From: Pseudomonadota bacterium
GTDB taxonomy: Bacteria; Pseudomonadota; Gammaproteobacteria; Steroidobacterales; Woeseiaceae
Length of the DNA stretch: 64,000 nucleotides
Assembly: GCA_027618995.1 (NCBI GenBank)
Contig: JAQCGO010000005.1
Location: 20,772-84,771, forward strand
Reading direction: 5' to 3'
The notes beneath the pieces were generated by a model. The model saw only the letters and a list, made by a program, of their open reading frames with translations. It was not told the origin of the DNA and did no database searches. Shown here piece after piece: positions 9,838 through 17,848 of this stretch; the stretch's first letter is position 1; each line of letters starts with the position of its first letter. Both the position numbers and the translations under genes were made by a program.

Positions 9838-10155
9838 TTATTGGTAGGTTTTACGGCGGTAGCTGATCCAGCCCCCATCTTCCGCACCAAGCGGGTCATG
9901 GTGCGTCCAGTGCACCAGTCCGCCCAGCTCGTTCCATTCATACATGCCGCGAAACTGGACCCGGTCGCCAATACCGATAGGCACGCGCTCGGCCAGGTCG
10001 ATATTGTGCGCGATCAACAGCGTTTCCCGGTCCCTGAGTTGCAGGATGAAGCGCTGATGACGTGACCCTTCGTTGTCATCGCTTAACAGTCGCCGTACGA
10101 ATCCCGAATCCTCAATCCAGCGTCCGGTATCGCTTTTTTGATAGCCACTATTGAT
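9838..10155 (-). pseudogene. DUF3465-like coding remnant with no usable start codon
   Basis: Minus-strand frame reads SGYQKSDTGRWIEDSGFVRRLLSDDNEGSRHQRFILQLRDRETLLIAHNIDLAERVPIGIGDRVQFRGMYEWNELGGLVHWTHHDPLGAEDGGWISYRRKTYQ*; in-frame TAA three codons upstream and no ATG/GTG/TTG before the conserved core. Confidence 0.75.
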
Positions 10156-10162
10156 GCCTTAC

Positions 10163-10843
10163 CTACCCTGCAGTGAGCGGTACCATCGTGATTTCAACGC
10201 GACGATTGGCCTGGCGGCCGGTGTCGGTCGCGTTATCGGCCACCGGCATGCTTTCGCCCATGCCGATCGTAATCATGCGTTGTGTCGTGATCCCTTGGCT
10301 TTGCAGGTATTGCGAAACCGTTCCGGCGCGGCGTTCCGACAAGCCCTGGTTATGCTCGTCCGTTCCCGTGCTGTCGGTATGCCCGGCCACCTCGACAATC
10401 GTCTGGTCGAATTCTTTGAGCACCTTGCCGACTGATGTGAGCACATCGAAGAACAACGGATTAAGATCCGAACTGTTGCTTGCGAAGGTCACGTTACCAG
10501 GCATATTGAGCGTTATGTTCTCGCCTTTCTCTCCGGTCCGGGTCACGCTGACACCGGTGCCCTGCAGTTCGGCGCGCAACTCTGCCTCCTGCCGATCCAT
10601 GTAATTGCCGACCGCTCCGCCGGCCAGCGCGCCAACGCCCGCGCCGATCAGCGCGCGCTGCCGACGCTCGAGCGCATCGTCGCCCGACGCGAGACCCACG
10701 GCAGCACCGGCCGCAGCGCCAATCAGAGCGGCCTTGGTCGTCTTGCTCATTTGCTCTTCGCCGGTATACGGGTTGAGCGTCTCGCAGCCCGCCGCAAATA
10801 TTGCCGCCCCAATTATGACCAATGTCCTGATATTGATATGCAT
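10163..10843 (-). CDS. OmpA family lipoprotein (glycine-zipper plus OmpA C-terminal domain)
   Basis: Lipobox AAGC; AALIGAAAGAAVGLASG; VEVAGHTDSTGTDEHNQGLSERRAGTV. Confidence 0.9.
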   Translation of the reverse strand: MHINIRTLVIIGAAIFAAGCETLNPYTGEEQMSKTTKAALIGAAAGAAVGLASGDDALERRQRALIGAGVGALAGGAVGNYMDRQEAELRAELQGTGVSVTRTGEKGENITLNMPGNVTFASNSSDLNPLFFDVLTSVGKVLKEFDQTIVEVAGHTDSTGTDEHNQGLSERRAGTVSQYLQSQGITTQRMITIGMGESMPVADNATDTGRQANRRVEITMVPLTAG

Positions 10844-10934
10844 GCTCCGGTTGCTACCTCAATACCCCCTATTTTGCCCCAGACACCTGAACGAATACTT
10901 AATACAATCCACATTCCTCACCGAAAAGCACCCG

Positions 10935-11402
10935 ATGACCGAAACTATCGACTGGCTACAGCATTATGGCGACTCCCACGCGGAGCTGAGCTACCCGGCA
11001 CTGTATTGGGCCGCCGTGCCCATGGTCGTGCTGGGCACGGTCGGATTGCTCTGGCTAGTGCCTGTCCCTGAGGAATATGCCCGTATTTCACCTCTGCTCA
11101 ACTGGGGCAGTACGTTTCTCATGGCTGCCGTCGTGTACTACTTCATTATTTCGATGCCGCTCGCTATCGGTATGTTGCCGTTTGTCGTCGGCGTAGCGGC
11201 GTGTCAAACCTGGCTTGAGGTGTCCGAATACTCGCCGCTGCGCGTCAGTACGGGGTTGTTGCTCGCGGGCACTATCGGTCTCTGGGTCGGTCGGCGGCGG
11301 CAATGGTCGTTCGGCCCGGTCTGGAAGGACCTGCAACTGATGATGATTGGACCCGCGTGGTTGCTCTCGGTACTGTATCGGCGCATTGGCATTCCCATTT
11401 AA
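10935..11402 (+). CDS. Mpo1-like (DUF962) integral membrane protein
   Basis: DWLQHYGDSHAELSYPALYWAAVPMVVLGTVGLLW; multiple TM segments. Confidence 0.7.
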   Translation: MTETIDWLQHYGDSHAELSYPALYWAAVPMVVLGTVGLLWLVPVPEEYARISPLLNWGSTFLMAAVVYYFIISMPLAIGMLPFVVGVAACQTWLEVSEYSPLRVSTGLLLAGTIGLWVGRRRQWSFGPVWKDLQLMMIGPAWLLSVLYRRIGIPI

Positions 11403-11413
11403 GAGATATCTGC

Positions 11414-12592
11414 ATGACATCCAGTAAAACCGCACTAAACTCGATGGACCTTTTCGATGTTCGCGCCGAACTGACGGGCGAGGAATGCATGGTGCAGGAC
11501 AGCGTCGCACGCTTTGTGGACGAGCAGGCGATCCCGCTCATGCGCGAGGCATTTGAGCAACATCGTTTTCCGCGCGAACTGATTTCGCAGGTTGCGGAGC
11601 TTGGACTTCTGGGAAGTTCGATCGATGGCTATGACTGTGCCGGACTCAACAGCATTTGCTACGGGCTGATCTGCCAGGAACTGGAGCGCGCCGACAGTGG
11701 GCTGCGGAGTTTTGTCTCCGTGCAAAGCAGCCTGGTCATGTACCCGATCTACAGCTACGGCTCCGAAGAGCAGAAGCAGCGCTGGTTGCCGGCCATGGCA
11801 CGAGGTGAGGCGATCGGTTGTTTTGGCCTGACCGAACCGCAGGGCGGATCCGATCCGAGCAACATGAAGACGCACGCGAAGCGCGATGGTAAGGACTGGA
11901 TATTGAACGGCTCCAAGATGTGGATCACCAATGGCTCGGTTGCCGACGCCGCCGTGGTATGGGCCAGGACCGATGAGGGCGTCAAAGGCTTCATCGTGGA
12001 AAAAGGCATGCCGGGATTCACGGCGCAGGAAATTGAAAACAAATTCTCGTTGCGTGCCTCGGTAACTGCGGCGCTGTTTTTTGACAATGTGCGGCTGCCG
12101 GAGGCTAGCGTATTGCCTGGCGTCACCGGTCTCAAAGGCCCGCTCAGTTGCCTGACCCAGGCACGCTACGGCATAACCTGGGGTGTCATCGGTGCTGCGC
12201 AAAGTTGCCTCAACGAAGTCATCCGTTACACCGAGGATCGCATTCTGTTTGGCCGGCCGTTGTCACATACGCAAGCGATCCAGATACGTCTTGCCGACAT
12301 GGCGCGACGCATTACGACTGCGCAATTGCTGTCGTTGCAGCTTGGCCGACTCAAGGATCGCGGCGTGTTGCGACCGACACAGGTATCGCTCGCGAAGTGG
12401 AACAATTGCCGCGCCGCGCTCGACATCGCACGAGACGCGCGTGACATCCTCGGTGGCAGTGGCATCAGTGCCGAGTTCGTACCGATTCGTCACATGCTGA
12501 ATCTCGAAAGCGTCATCACCTATGAAGGCACCGAGACCGTGCACCAACTCATCGTTGGCAAGGAACTCACCGGCGTAAACGCTTTCGGGTGA
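11414..12592 (+). CDS. gcdH: Acyl-CoA dehydrogenase, glutaryl-CoA dehydrogenase-like
   Basis: RADSGLRSFVSVQSSLVMYPIYSYGSEEQKQRWLPAMARGEAIGCFGLTEPQGGSDPSNM; YEGTETVHQLIVG. Confidence 0.88.
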   Translation: MTSSKTALNSMDLFDVRAELTGEECMVQDSVARFVDEQAIPLMREAFEQHRFPRELISQVAELGLLGSSIDGYDCAGLNSICYGLICQELERADSGLRSFVSVQSSLVMYPIYSYGSEEQKQRWLPAMARGEAIGCFGLTEPQGGSDPSNMKTHAKRDGKDWILNGSKMWITNGSVADAAVVWARTDEGVKGFIVEKGMPGFTAQEIENKFSLRASVTAALFFDNVRLPEASVLPGVTGLKGPLSCLTQARYGITWGVIGAAQSCLNEVIRYTEDRILFGRPLSHTQAIQIRLADMARRITTAQLLSLQLGRLKDRGVLRPTQVSLAKWNNCRAALDIARDARDILGGSGISAEFVPIRHMLNLESVITYEGTETVHQLIVGKELTGVNAFG

Positions 12593-12641
12593 GCAAGCCT
12601 TAAGCGAGGCGCGACTGCCGCAGGACCGCGCAGGCCGGCCG

Positions 12642-12657
12642 TGTGAAACAAGTCACA
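12642..12657. promoter_or_regulatory. CRP/Vfr-like palindromic site
   Basis: TGTGA-AACAAG-TCACA, perfect half-sites with N6 spacer. Confidence 0.45.
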
Positions 12658-12685
12658 ATTCTGTGATTTTTGGCGAACCTGCCTT

Positions 12686-12727
12686 AACCGCCTGCGACGT
12701 AGTTCGCTGACGTCGCAGGCGGTTTTG
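12686..12727 (+). terminator. Strong hairpin (15-bp perfect stem) followed by TTTT
   Basis: AACCGCCTGCGACGT-AGTTCGCTG-ACGTCGCAGGCGGTTTT. Confidence 0.85.
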
Positions 12728-12776
12728 CCGCACTTTTACGCACTGGATCGACAAACTCTGCCCACGGGGACGCAAT

Positions 12777-12995
12777 ATGTGGCTACCAAGTTCGGTTTAT
12801 GAGCGCCTTCCGCAATTCTGGATGCTGGTCGGAATCTTGCTCATTTGCGGCGCTGTCTACATTGGTTTTGACTTCTCGCTGTCCGGGACCTACCTCGCCG
12901 TCGGTATGCTGAGCGTGGTCTGGAGCGGCTGCGTTATGGTATTGCGTGCGCGTCGCAGGAAAGGCTCAGAGAGTGCAACGGAGCAACCAGGCTAA
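12777..12995 (+). CDS. Small two-TM membrane protein, unknown function
   Basis: 72-aa ORF with two hydrophobic stretches and basic C-terminus. Confidence 0.6.
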   Translation: MWLPSSVYERLPQFWMLVGILLICGAVYIGFDFSLSGTYLAVGMLSVVWSGCVMVLRARRRKGSESATEQPG

Positions 12996-13028
12996 GCCGG
13001 TCGGGCGCCCCCGCGTCGCCACCACCGG

Positions 13029-14396
13029 CTACGCGCAGGATTTCTTTACCGTCCTTCGTGCCCAGTTGTACGCGATGAATCCCGTGATCACATTCGCCGT
13101 CGCATAGGCCGCGAATATGCCGATGATGCCGTAGAAGTGCCGGCCCAACAGAGCCAGCGGCACATACAGCAGGATAGTGCGTGTCAGGCTAACGGCCACG
13201 CCGGGTATCGGTTTGCCGAGACCGTTGAACGCCGCATTGATCGTCATGACCATGCCGTAGCCGGCGTAACCGAGCGGCGCGATTAACAGGAATTGTTTCG
13301 CAACGCCGACAACCGTATCGCTGTCACTGAACAGTGTTGGCAGGTAGCCCGCTGCCAGAGCCAGCAATCCCGCAATGGCCAGCCCGGAGACTACACAAAA
13401 CCACATGCACAGTCGCAGCGCTTCAAGTATGCGCTCGCCTTTTCCGGCAGACAGGTTTTGCCCGACAAACGGTCCAATCACGGCGGACAGCGCATAGAAC
13501 ATCACGAGCACCAGTGATTCGATACGACTGGCAACGCCGAAACCGGCGACCGCCTGCGGTCCGAAATCCGCTATCAACGCGGTGATAATTGCCGTTGCGA
13601 TCGGCACGATGGCATTGGTGCCCGCAGCCGGGATACCAACGTGCAAAATGTCGCGCCACGACTTGCGTAACTCAGCCGGGTCCGATCGATTGAAACTGAT
13701 CATGTTGAGGCGGCCACGCATCAGGTATAGCGCGCCGATAAAAATAACACCGCGTGCCATCAGCGCGGCCATCGCGGCGCCATTCAAACCCATTGCCGGA
13801 ATCGGGCCCAGGCCGAAAATAAAGATCGGGTCCAGCGCGACGTTGAGAGCGGCGCCCATGATCATCAGTATACTTGGCAACCGGGTATCGCCGGTCGCGC
13901 GCATGCTCGCCATTCCAGCCATGCCGACGACGACGAACGGCACACCTGAATAGAGGATCAGCATGAAACCGCGAATCAGCGGGATCATGTCCTCGGGCGC
14001 GCCGAGCAAGCGAAACAGCGGATTGATCGTCACCACGCCGACGATGCAGAAGCCGAGTGTGATCAGAAACGACAGCAACAGGCTGTCGGTCGCAAGGCGT
14101 CGGGCGCGGCGCATGTCGTGTGCGCCGATCGCGCGTGCCACCACAGAGGACGTGCCTGCACCCATGCCGATCGCAACGCTGGTCACGATCATCAGTATTG
14201 GAAAGCTGAAAGCGTATGCGGCCAACGCGCGATCGCCGACGCGGCCGAGAAAGTACGCGTCGATCAGGCCCTGGCCCATCATCGCGAAAATGCCGACCAG
14301 GACGGGCAGCGCCATCGCCAGCAGGTGTCGACCTACCGGGCCATCCGTAAGTTTGGCCTTATTCTCTTCCATTATTTCCCGGGGCATATACCGCAT
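13029..14396 (-). CDS. MATE family efflux transporter
   Basis: About 12 TM; LLAMALPVLVGIFAMMGQGLIDAYFLGRVGDRALAAYAFSFPI. Confidence 0.93.
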   Translation of the reverse strand: MRYMPREIMEENKAKLTDGPVGRHLLAMALPVLVGIFAMMGQGLIDAYFLGRVGDRALAAYAFSFPILMIVTSVAIGMGAGTSSVVARAIGAHDMRRARRLATDSLLLSFLITLGFCIVGVVTINPLFRLLGAPEDMIPLIRGFMLILYSGVPFVVVGMAGMASMRATGDTRLPSILMIMGAALNVALDPIFIFGLGPIPAMGLNGAAMAALMARGVIFIGALYLMRGRLNMISFNRSDPAELRKSWRDILHVGIPAAGTNAIVPIATAIITALIADFGPQAVAGFGVASRIESLVLVMFYALSAVIGPFVGQNLSAGKGERILEALRLCMWFCVVSGLAIAGLLALAAGYLPTLFSDSDTVVGVAKQFLLIAPLGYAGYGMVMTINAAFNGLGKPIPGVAVSLTRTILLYVPLALLGRHFYGIIGIFAAYATANVITGFIAYNWARRTVKKSCA

Positions 14397-14461
14397 CGAG
14401 CGCGCGGTCGGCGGCCACTATGACGCAGCCAACCCCGTTGCGCAATGCTCCGGAAAACGGA

Positions 14462-15043
14462 CTAAAACAACATTTTGGCGGTAACGACGTAACGCATCGG
14501 GCCGCCTGGGTCGCGTGCCTCGAAGGGGTAACAGGTCACGAGACTCAGATACGGCTCGTCCGTATCGAGCAGCAGACTGCCGCGCCGTGAGTCGACGACA
14601 TCGATACCGACAACTTTGTACAAATGCTTTTTGCCGCTCACGGTTTCGAGAAGCAGCGACTCGCCGATCTCGAGGTCACGCAGAAAACTGAAATGCGTGT
14701 CGCGGTGACCGGCAATGACCGTGTTGCCAGGCTCGCCCGGCAGTGCGCTGGCCGTGAGGTATCCGGGGCCAAACGCGAGCGTTCGACCGGAGCCGCCCGC
14801 GAGGACAATCAACTCGACGCCGCCACCGCGCGCGGACAGGCGCGCAACAGGCCAGGTGTCGGCCCAGGGCCAGGGCACAGGTTTGGCGACACCGCTCGCA
14901 CCGCGCAGCCAGGCGCGCTGCATCAGCTCCTGCGCCATCCAGGCCTTCGCGGGAATGTAGGCGCCCTGGCCAAACTGCCAGAACCCGAAACAAAGCAGAC
15001 AGGCCACGATCCAGCACCGCGGCGATCTAAGCCAGCGACCCAT
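14462..15043 (-). CDS. Class GN sortase (marine proteobacterial sortase)
   Basis: AGHRDTHFSFLRDLEIGESLLL and LVTCYPFE catalytic motifs; beside VIT/VWA target. Confidence 0.92.
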   Translation of the reverse strand: MGRWLRSPRCWIVACLLCFGFWQFGQGAYIPAKAWMAQELMQRAWLRGASGVAKPVPWPWADTWPVARLSARGGGVELIVLAGGSGRTLAFGPGYLTASALPGEPGNTVIAGHRDTHFSFLRDLEIGESLLLETVSGKKHLYKVVGIDVVDSRRGSLLLDTDEPYLSLVTCYPFEARDPGGPMRYVVTAKMLF

Positions 15044-17036
15044 GGAACCATCTCCTTCGCAGGGCAGGGCCGAGCAACAACAGCGCGGCCAGCAGCAGAC
15101 AGGCAATGCCGGTCAGTCGCAACTGCTCGGCATCGGTTGCCGTGGCCGGAAAAGCGGCATTCGCCGAGCTCCCGTGTGGCGCCAGGTTGACGACGGCCTT
15201 GTTAGCGAGTGGATCGCCGGCCGGACGCTCAGGCGTTTTGTCGATCGCGACGAGGCTCGTGTACTTGCTGACGAGATGGTGTGCGAGTGCGGTGGTGACG
15301 ACCGCAACACGTGTCTGTTCCGGGTCACCGCCCCGGCGTTGCTGATCGAGCAACTCGGCGATACGCGCACGCGCCCAGAGCGCGCCTACCCCGGCGCTTT
15401 GCGTGTTGCCGGCCAATGGTAATTCGCTGCTCCATGCACCGCTGATCGAGTTGCCGGAGATTCGTACAACATCACCGGGGCGCACCGCACTTGAAGCACG
15501 CGCCTTGATACTGATGGGCTCGCCGAGATACAGGTCCGGCGTAACACTCGGGTAGCTGTCGACGATCACGCTGCTCGGCCATTGCACGTCGATGTCGGTG
15601 AACTGCGGGTTTTCGAGTTTCTGAAACAGGCGATCCATTTTCTCGCCGACCTCGTGCAGGGAGCTGATCGTCGTGAAAGTGCCACGCCCGGCTTCGGCCG
15701 CCTTGCGCATGAACCAGCTGTTGGGTGCGGATCCGATACCTACGGTAAACAACCGCGCACCCTGCAACCTCGCATCGATCAGCTGGAACAGGCCCTCCTC
15801 GTTGTCGACCGCGCCATCGGTGATGAAGATGACCTGGCGCAGGTAGGAGTCATAGCTTGGCGTACGCAGCGCGAAATCGAGTGCCGGATACATTTCCGTG
15901 CCACCGTCGGCATCGAGCGCACGCACAAATCGGGTTGCCGAATCAATGCTGCCTGCGGCTGCGGTGACGCTGGCTGGAAACAGCGGCCTGGTGACTGAGT
16001 TGAATTCGATGACGTTGAATTTGTCGCCCGGACGCAGGTCGTCAAGCGCAGACAGCAGCGCCTGCTTTGCCTGCTGAATCGAAACGCCGTGCATCGAGCC
16101 TGACGTGTCAATGATGAAAATCATCTCGCGCGGCAGCATCGCGCCGCTGATGAGATCAGACCCCGGCGGCACGACCATCAGCAGATAATGCGGTTGGCCG
16201 TTGATCGTTTCGGCAAACGCCATAGCGCGCGGCTGCGCCGACGGCACGGGCCGCCATAGCAATTCGAAGTCGTGATCCATTGGCGCCTGGCCGCCAGCCA
16301 GCGAAATCAGGTAGGTGCCGTTCGCTTCGGCCACGTTGACCGGGTGATAGCGGCTCGCGACTATTTCGAGCGGCATGCCGGCGTTGACGTTCGCCTGCAG
16401 CGAAATGCGCTGGCCGCGCGTTGCCGATACCAGCGGCGGCGTCATTGGCAGAGAATCCGGCGGCGCCTCCTCCGAAGGCGCATGGCCGGGTGAGTAACGC
16501 GGTGTTACGGTCATCGGGTAACGCAGGCTGAAGAGGCCGCTGTCGTAGCGCAGGTCTTCCAGGTATTCGATTTCGATGATGACTTTTTCGCCCGGGGCGA
16601 TGTTGGCGACCGCCGTGGTAAACAGATTGGCGCGTTGCTGCTCGACCAGGCTGGTCTTTTTGCCACTGGCTTTGGCCGCCTCATATTCCTTGCGTGCCTG
16701 TTCCTTTTCGCGAATCTCGCCTTCGATGAAACGATCGCCAATGTACATCCGCATATGATCGACGGCGGCCGTATCGGGTAACGGAAAGACGTACGTGCCC
16801 TCGACCCAGTCCGCGCTGTCGTTTTCGAATTCCTGCATCACCGAGACCCGTGCCACGAGCCCGTTGACCTGGATGTTGACGTCGGTATTCAGGAGCGGCG
16901 CGTTGGCATAGCCATCGCCCGTTGCCAAGAGCAGTCCCGTTTGCGCATCGGCCAGCGCAGGGTTTGCCAGCAGCAGCACCGCAGTAAGGGTTGTCGTCAG
17001 ACTTAAGCCAGGGTTGGTCCAGGTGGTTCGCTGCAT
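15027..17036 (-). CDS. Marine proteobacterial sortase target protein (VIT and VWA domains)
   Basis: VIT domain VSVMQEFENDSADWVEGTYVFPLPDTAAVD; VWA MIDAS DTSGSMHG; C-terminal FPATAT + TM + basic tail. Confidence 0.93.
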   Translation of the reverse strand: MQRTTWTNPGLSLTTTLTAVLLLANPALADAQTGLLLATGDGYANAPLLNTDVNIQVNGLVARVSVMQEFENDSADWVEGTYVFPLPDTAAVDHMRMYIGDRFIEGEIREKEQARKEYEAAKASGKKTSLVEQQRANLFTTAVANIAPGEKVIIEIEYLEDLRYDSGLFSLRYPMTVTPRYSPGHAPSEEAPPDSLPMTPPLVSATRGQRISLQANVNAGMPLEIVASRYHPVNVAEANGTYLISLAGGQAPMDHDFELLWRPVPSAQPRAMAFAETINGQPHYLLMVVPPGSDLISGAMLPREMIFIIDTSGSMHGVSIQQAKQALLSALDDLRPGDKFNVIEFNSVTRPLFPASVTAAAGSIDSATRFVRALDADGGTEMYPALDFALRTPSYDSYLRQVIFITDGAVDNEEGLFQLIDARLQGARLFTVGIGSAPNSWFMRKAAEAGRGTFTTISSLHEVGEKMDRLFQKLENPQFTDIDVQWPSSVIVDSYPSVTPDLYLGEPISIKARASSAVRPGDVVRISGNSISGAWSSELPLAGNTQSAGVGALWARARIAELLDQQRRGGDPEQTRVAVVTTALAHHLVSKYTSLVAIDKTPERPAGDPLANKAVVNLAPHGSSANAAFPATATDAEQLRLTGIACLLLAALLLLGPALRRRWFHGSLA

Positions 17037-17158
17037 TGCCGGTCTCCTTCGGATGTGGGAGCTATTGCAACAAGTCAATGCGCCGGGCCGCGGGCTGCGG
17101 CATGGCAATGCACCGATGTAATGTGGCAAATTGTGGCGAGGAACCTTAAGGAGTAACC

Positions 17159-17848
17159 GTGGCCAAACGTATCGCGATCGTCGAGGACGAAGCCGCTATC
17201 CGGGATAACTATGCGGCCGCCTTCAAGCGCGAGGGCTATGCCGTCGACACCTACGATTCGCGCAAGCCGGCGCTGCAGGCATTTGCCGCTCGCCTGCCGG
17301 ATCTCGTGGTCATAGATATCAACCTGCGCGATGACGTCGAAGGTGGCTTTGAGCTGTGTCGCGAGCTGCGTGCACGGGCCGCCGAACTACCCATCATTTT
17401 TCTGACGGCGCGCGACAGTGAATTCGATGCCGTGTCTGGTCTGCGACTTGGTGCCGATGACTACCTGACCAAGGACATCAGCCTGCCGCATTTGATGGCG
17501 CGTATTGCGGCGTTGTTTCGGCGCCTCGAGGCGATGCAGCAGCCGCACGCGGCGGAGAGCCGCCTGACACGTGGTGATCTCGCGATCGATACCGAGCGTA
17601 TGACCGTGCTCTGGCAGGAGCAGCCGGTGGGCCTGACCCTGACCGAGTTCTGGCTCGTGCATGCGATGGCGCGTTATCCGGGCCATGTGAAGAATCGGCA
17701 GCAATTGATGGACGCGGCGCAGGCGGTACTCGACGACAACACGATCACGTCGCATGTGAAACGCATTCGGCGCAAGTTCATCGCCATTGATGCCGGGTTC
17801 AATGCCATCGAAACCGTGTACGGCATGGGTTATCGCTGGCTGCAATGA
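17159..17848 (+). CDS. pdsR: Response regulator of the proteobacterial dedicated sortase system
   Basis: OmpR-type receiver IVEDEAAIRDNYAAAFKREGYAVDTYDSR plus winged helix; divergent from the sortase target. Confidence 0.9.
   Translation: MAKRIAIVEDEAAIRDNYAAAFKREGYAVDTYDSRKPALQAFAARLPDLVVIDINLRDDVEGGFELCRELRARAAELPIIFLTARDSEFDAVSGLRLGADDYLTKDISLPHLMARIAALFRRLEAMQQPHAAESRLTRGDLAIDTERMTVLWQEQPVGLTLTEFWLVHAMARYPGHVKNRQQLMDAAQAVLDDNTITSHVKRIRRKFIAIDAGFNAIETVYGMGYRWLQ

Noticed and set aside
12653-12666. TCACA-ATTC-TGTGA as an independent operator
   Set aside because: Its left half is shared with the better TGTGA-N6-TCACA match; reported only as an extra half-site.
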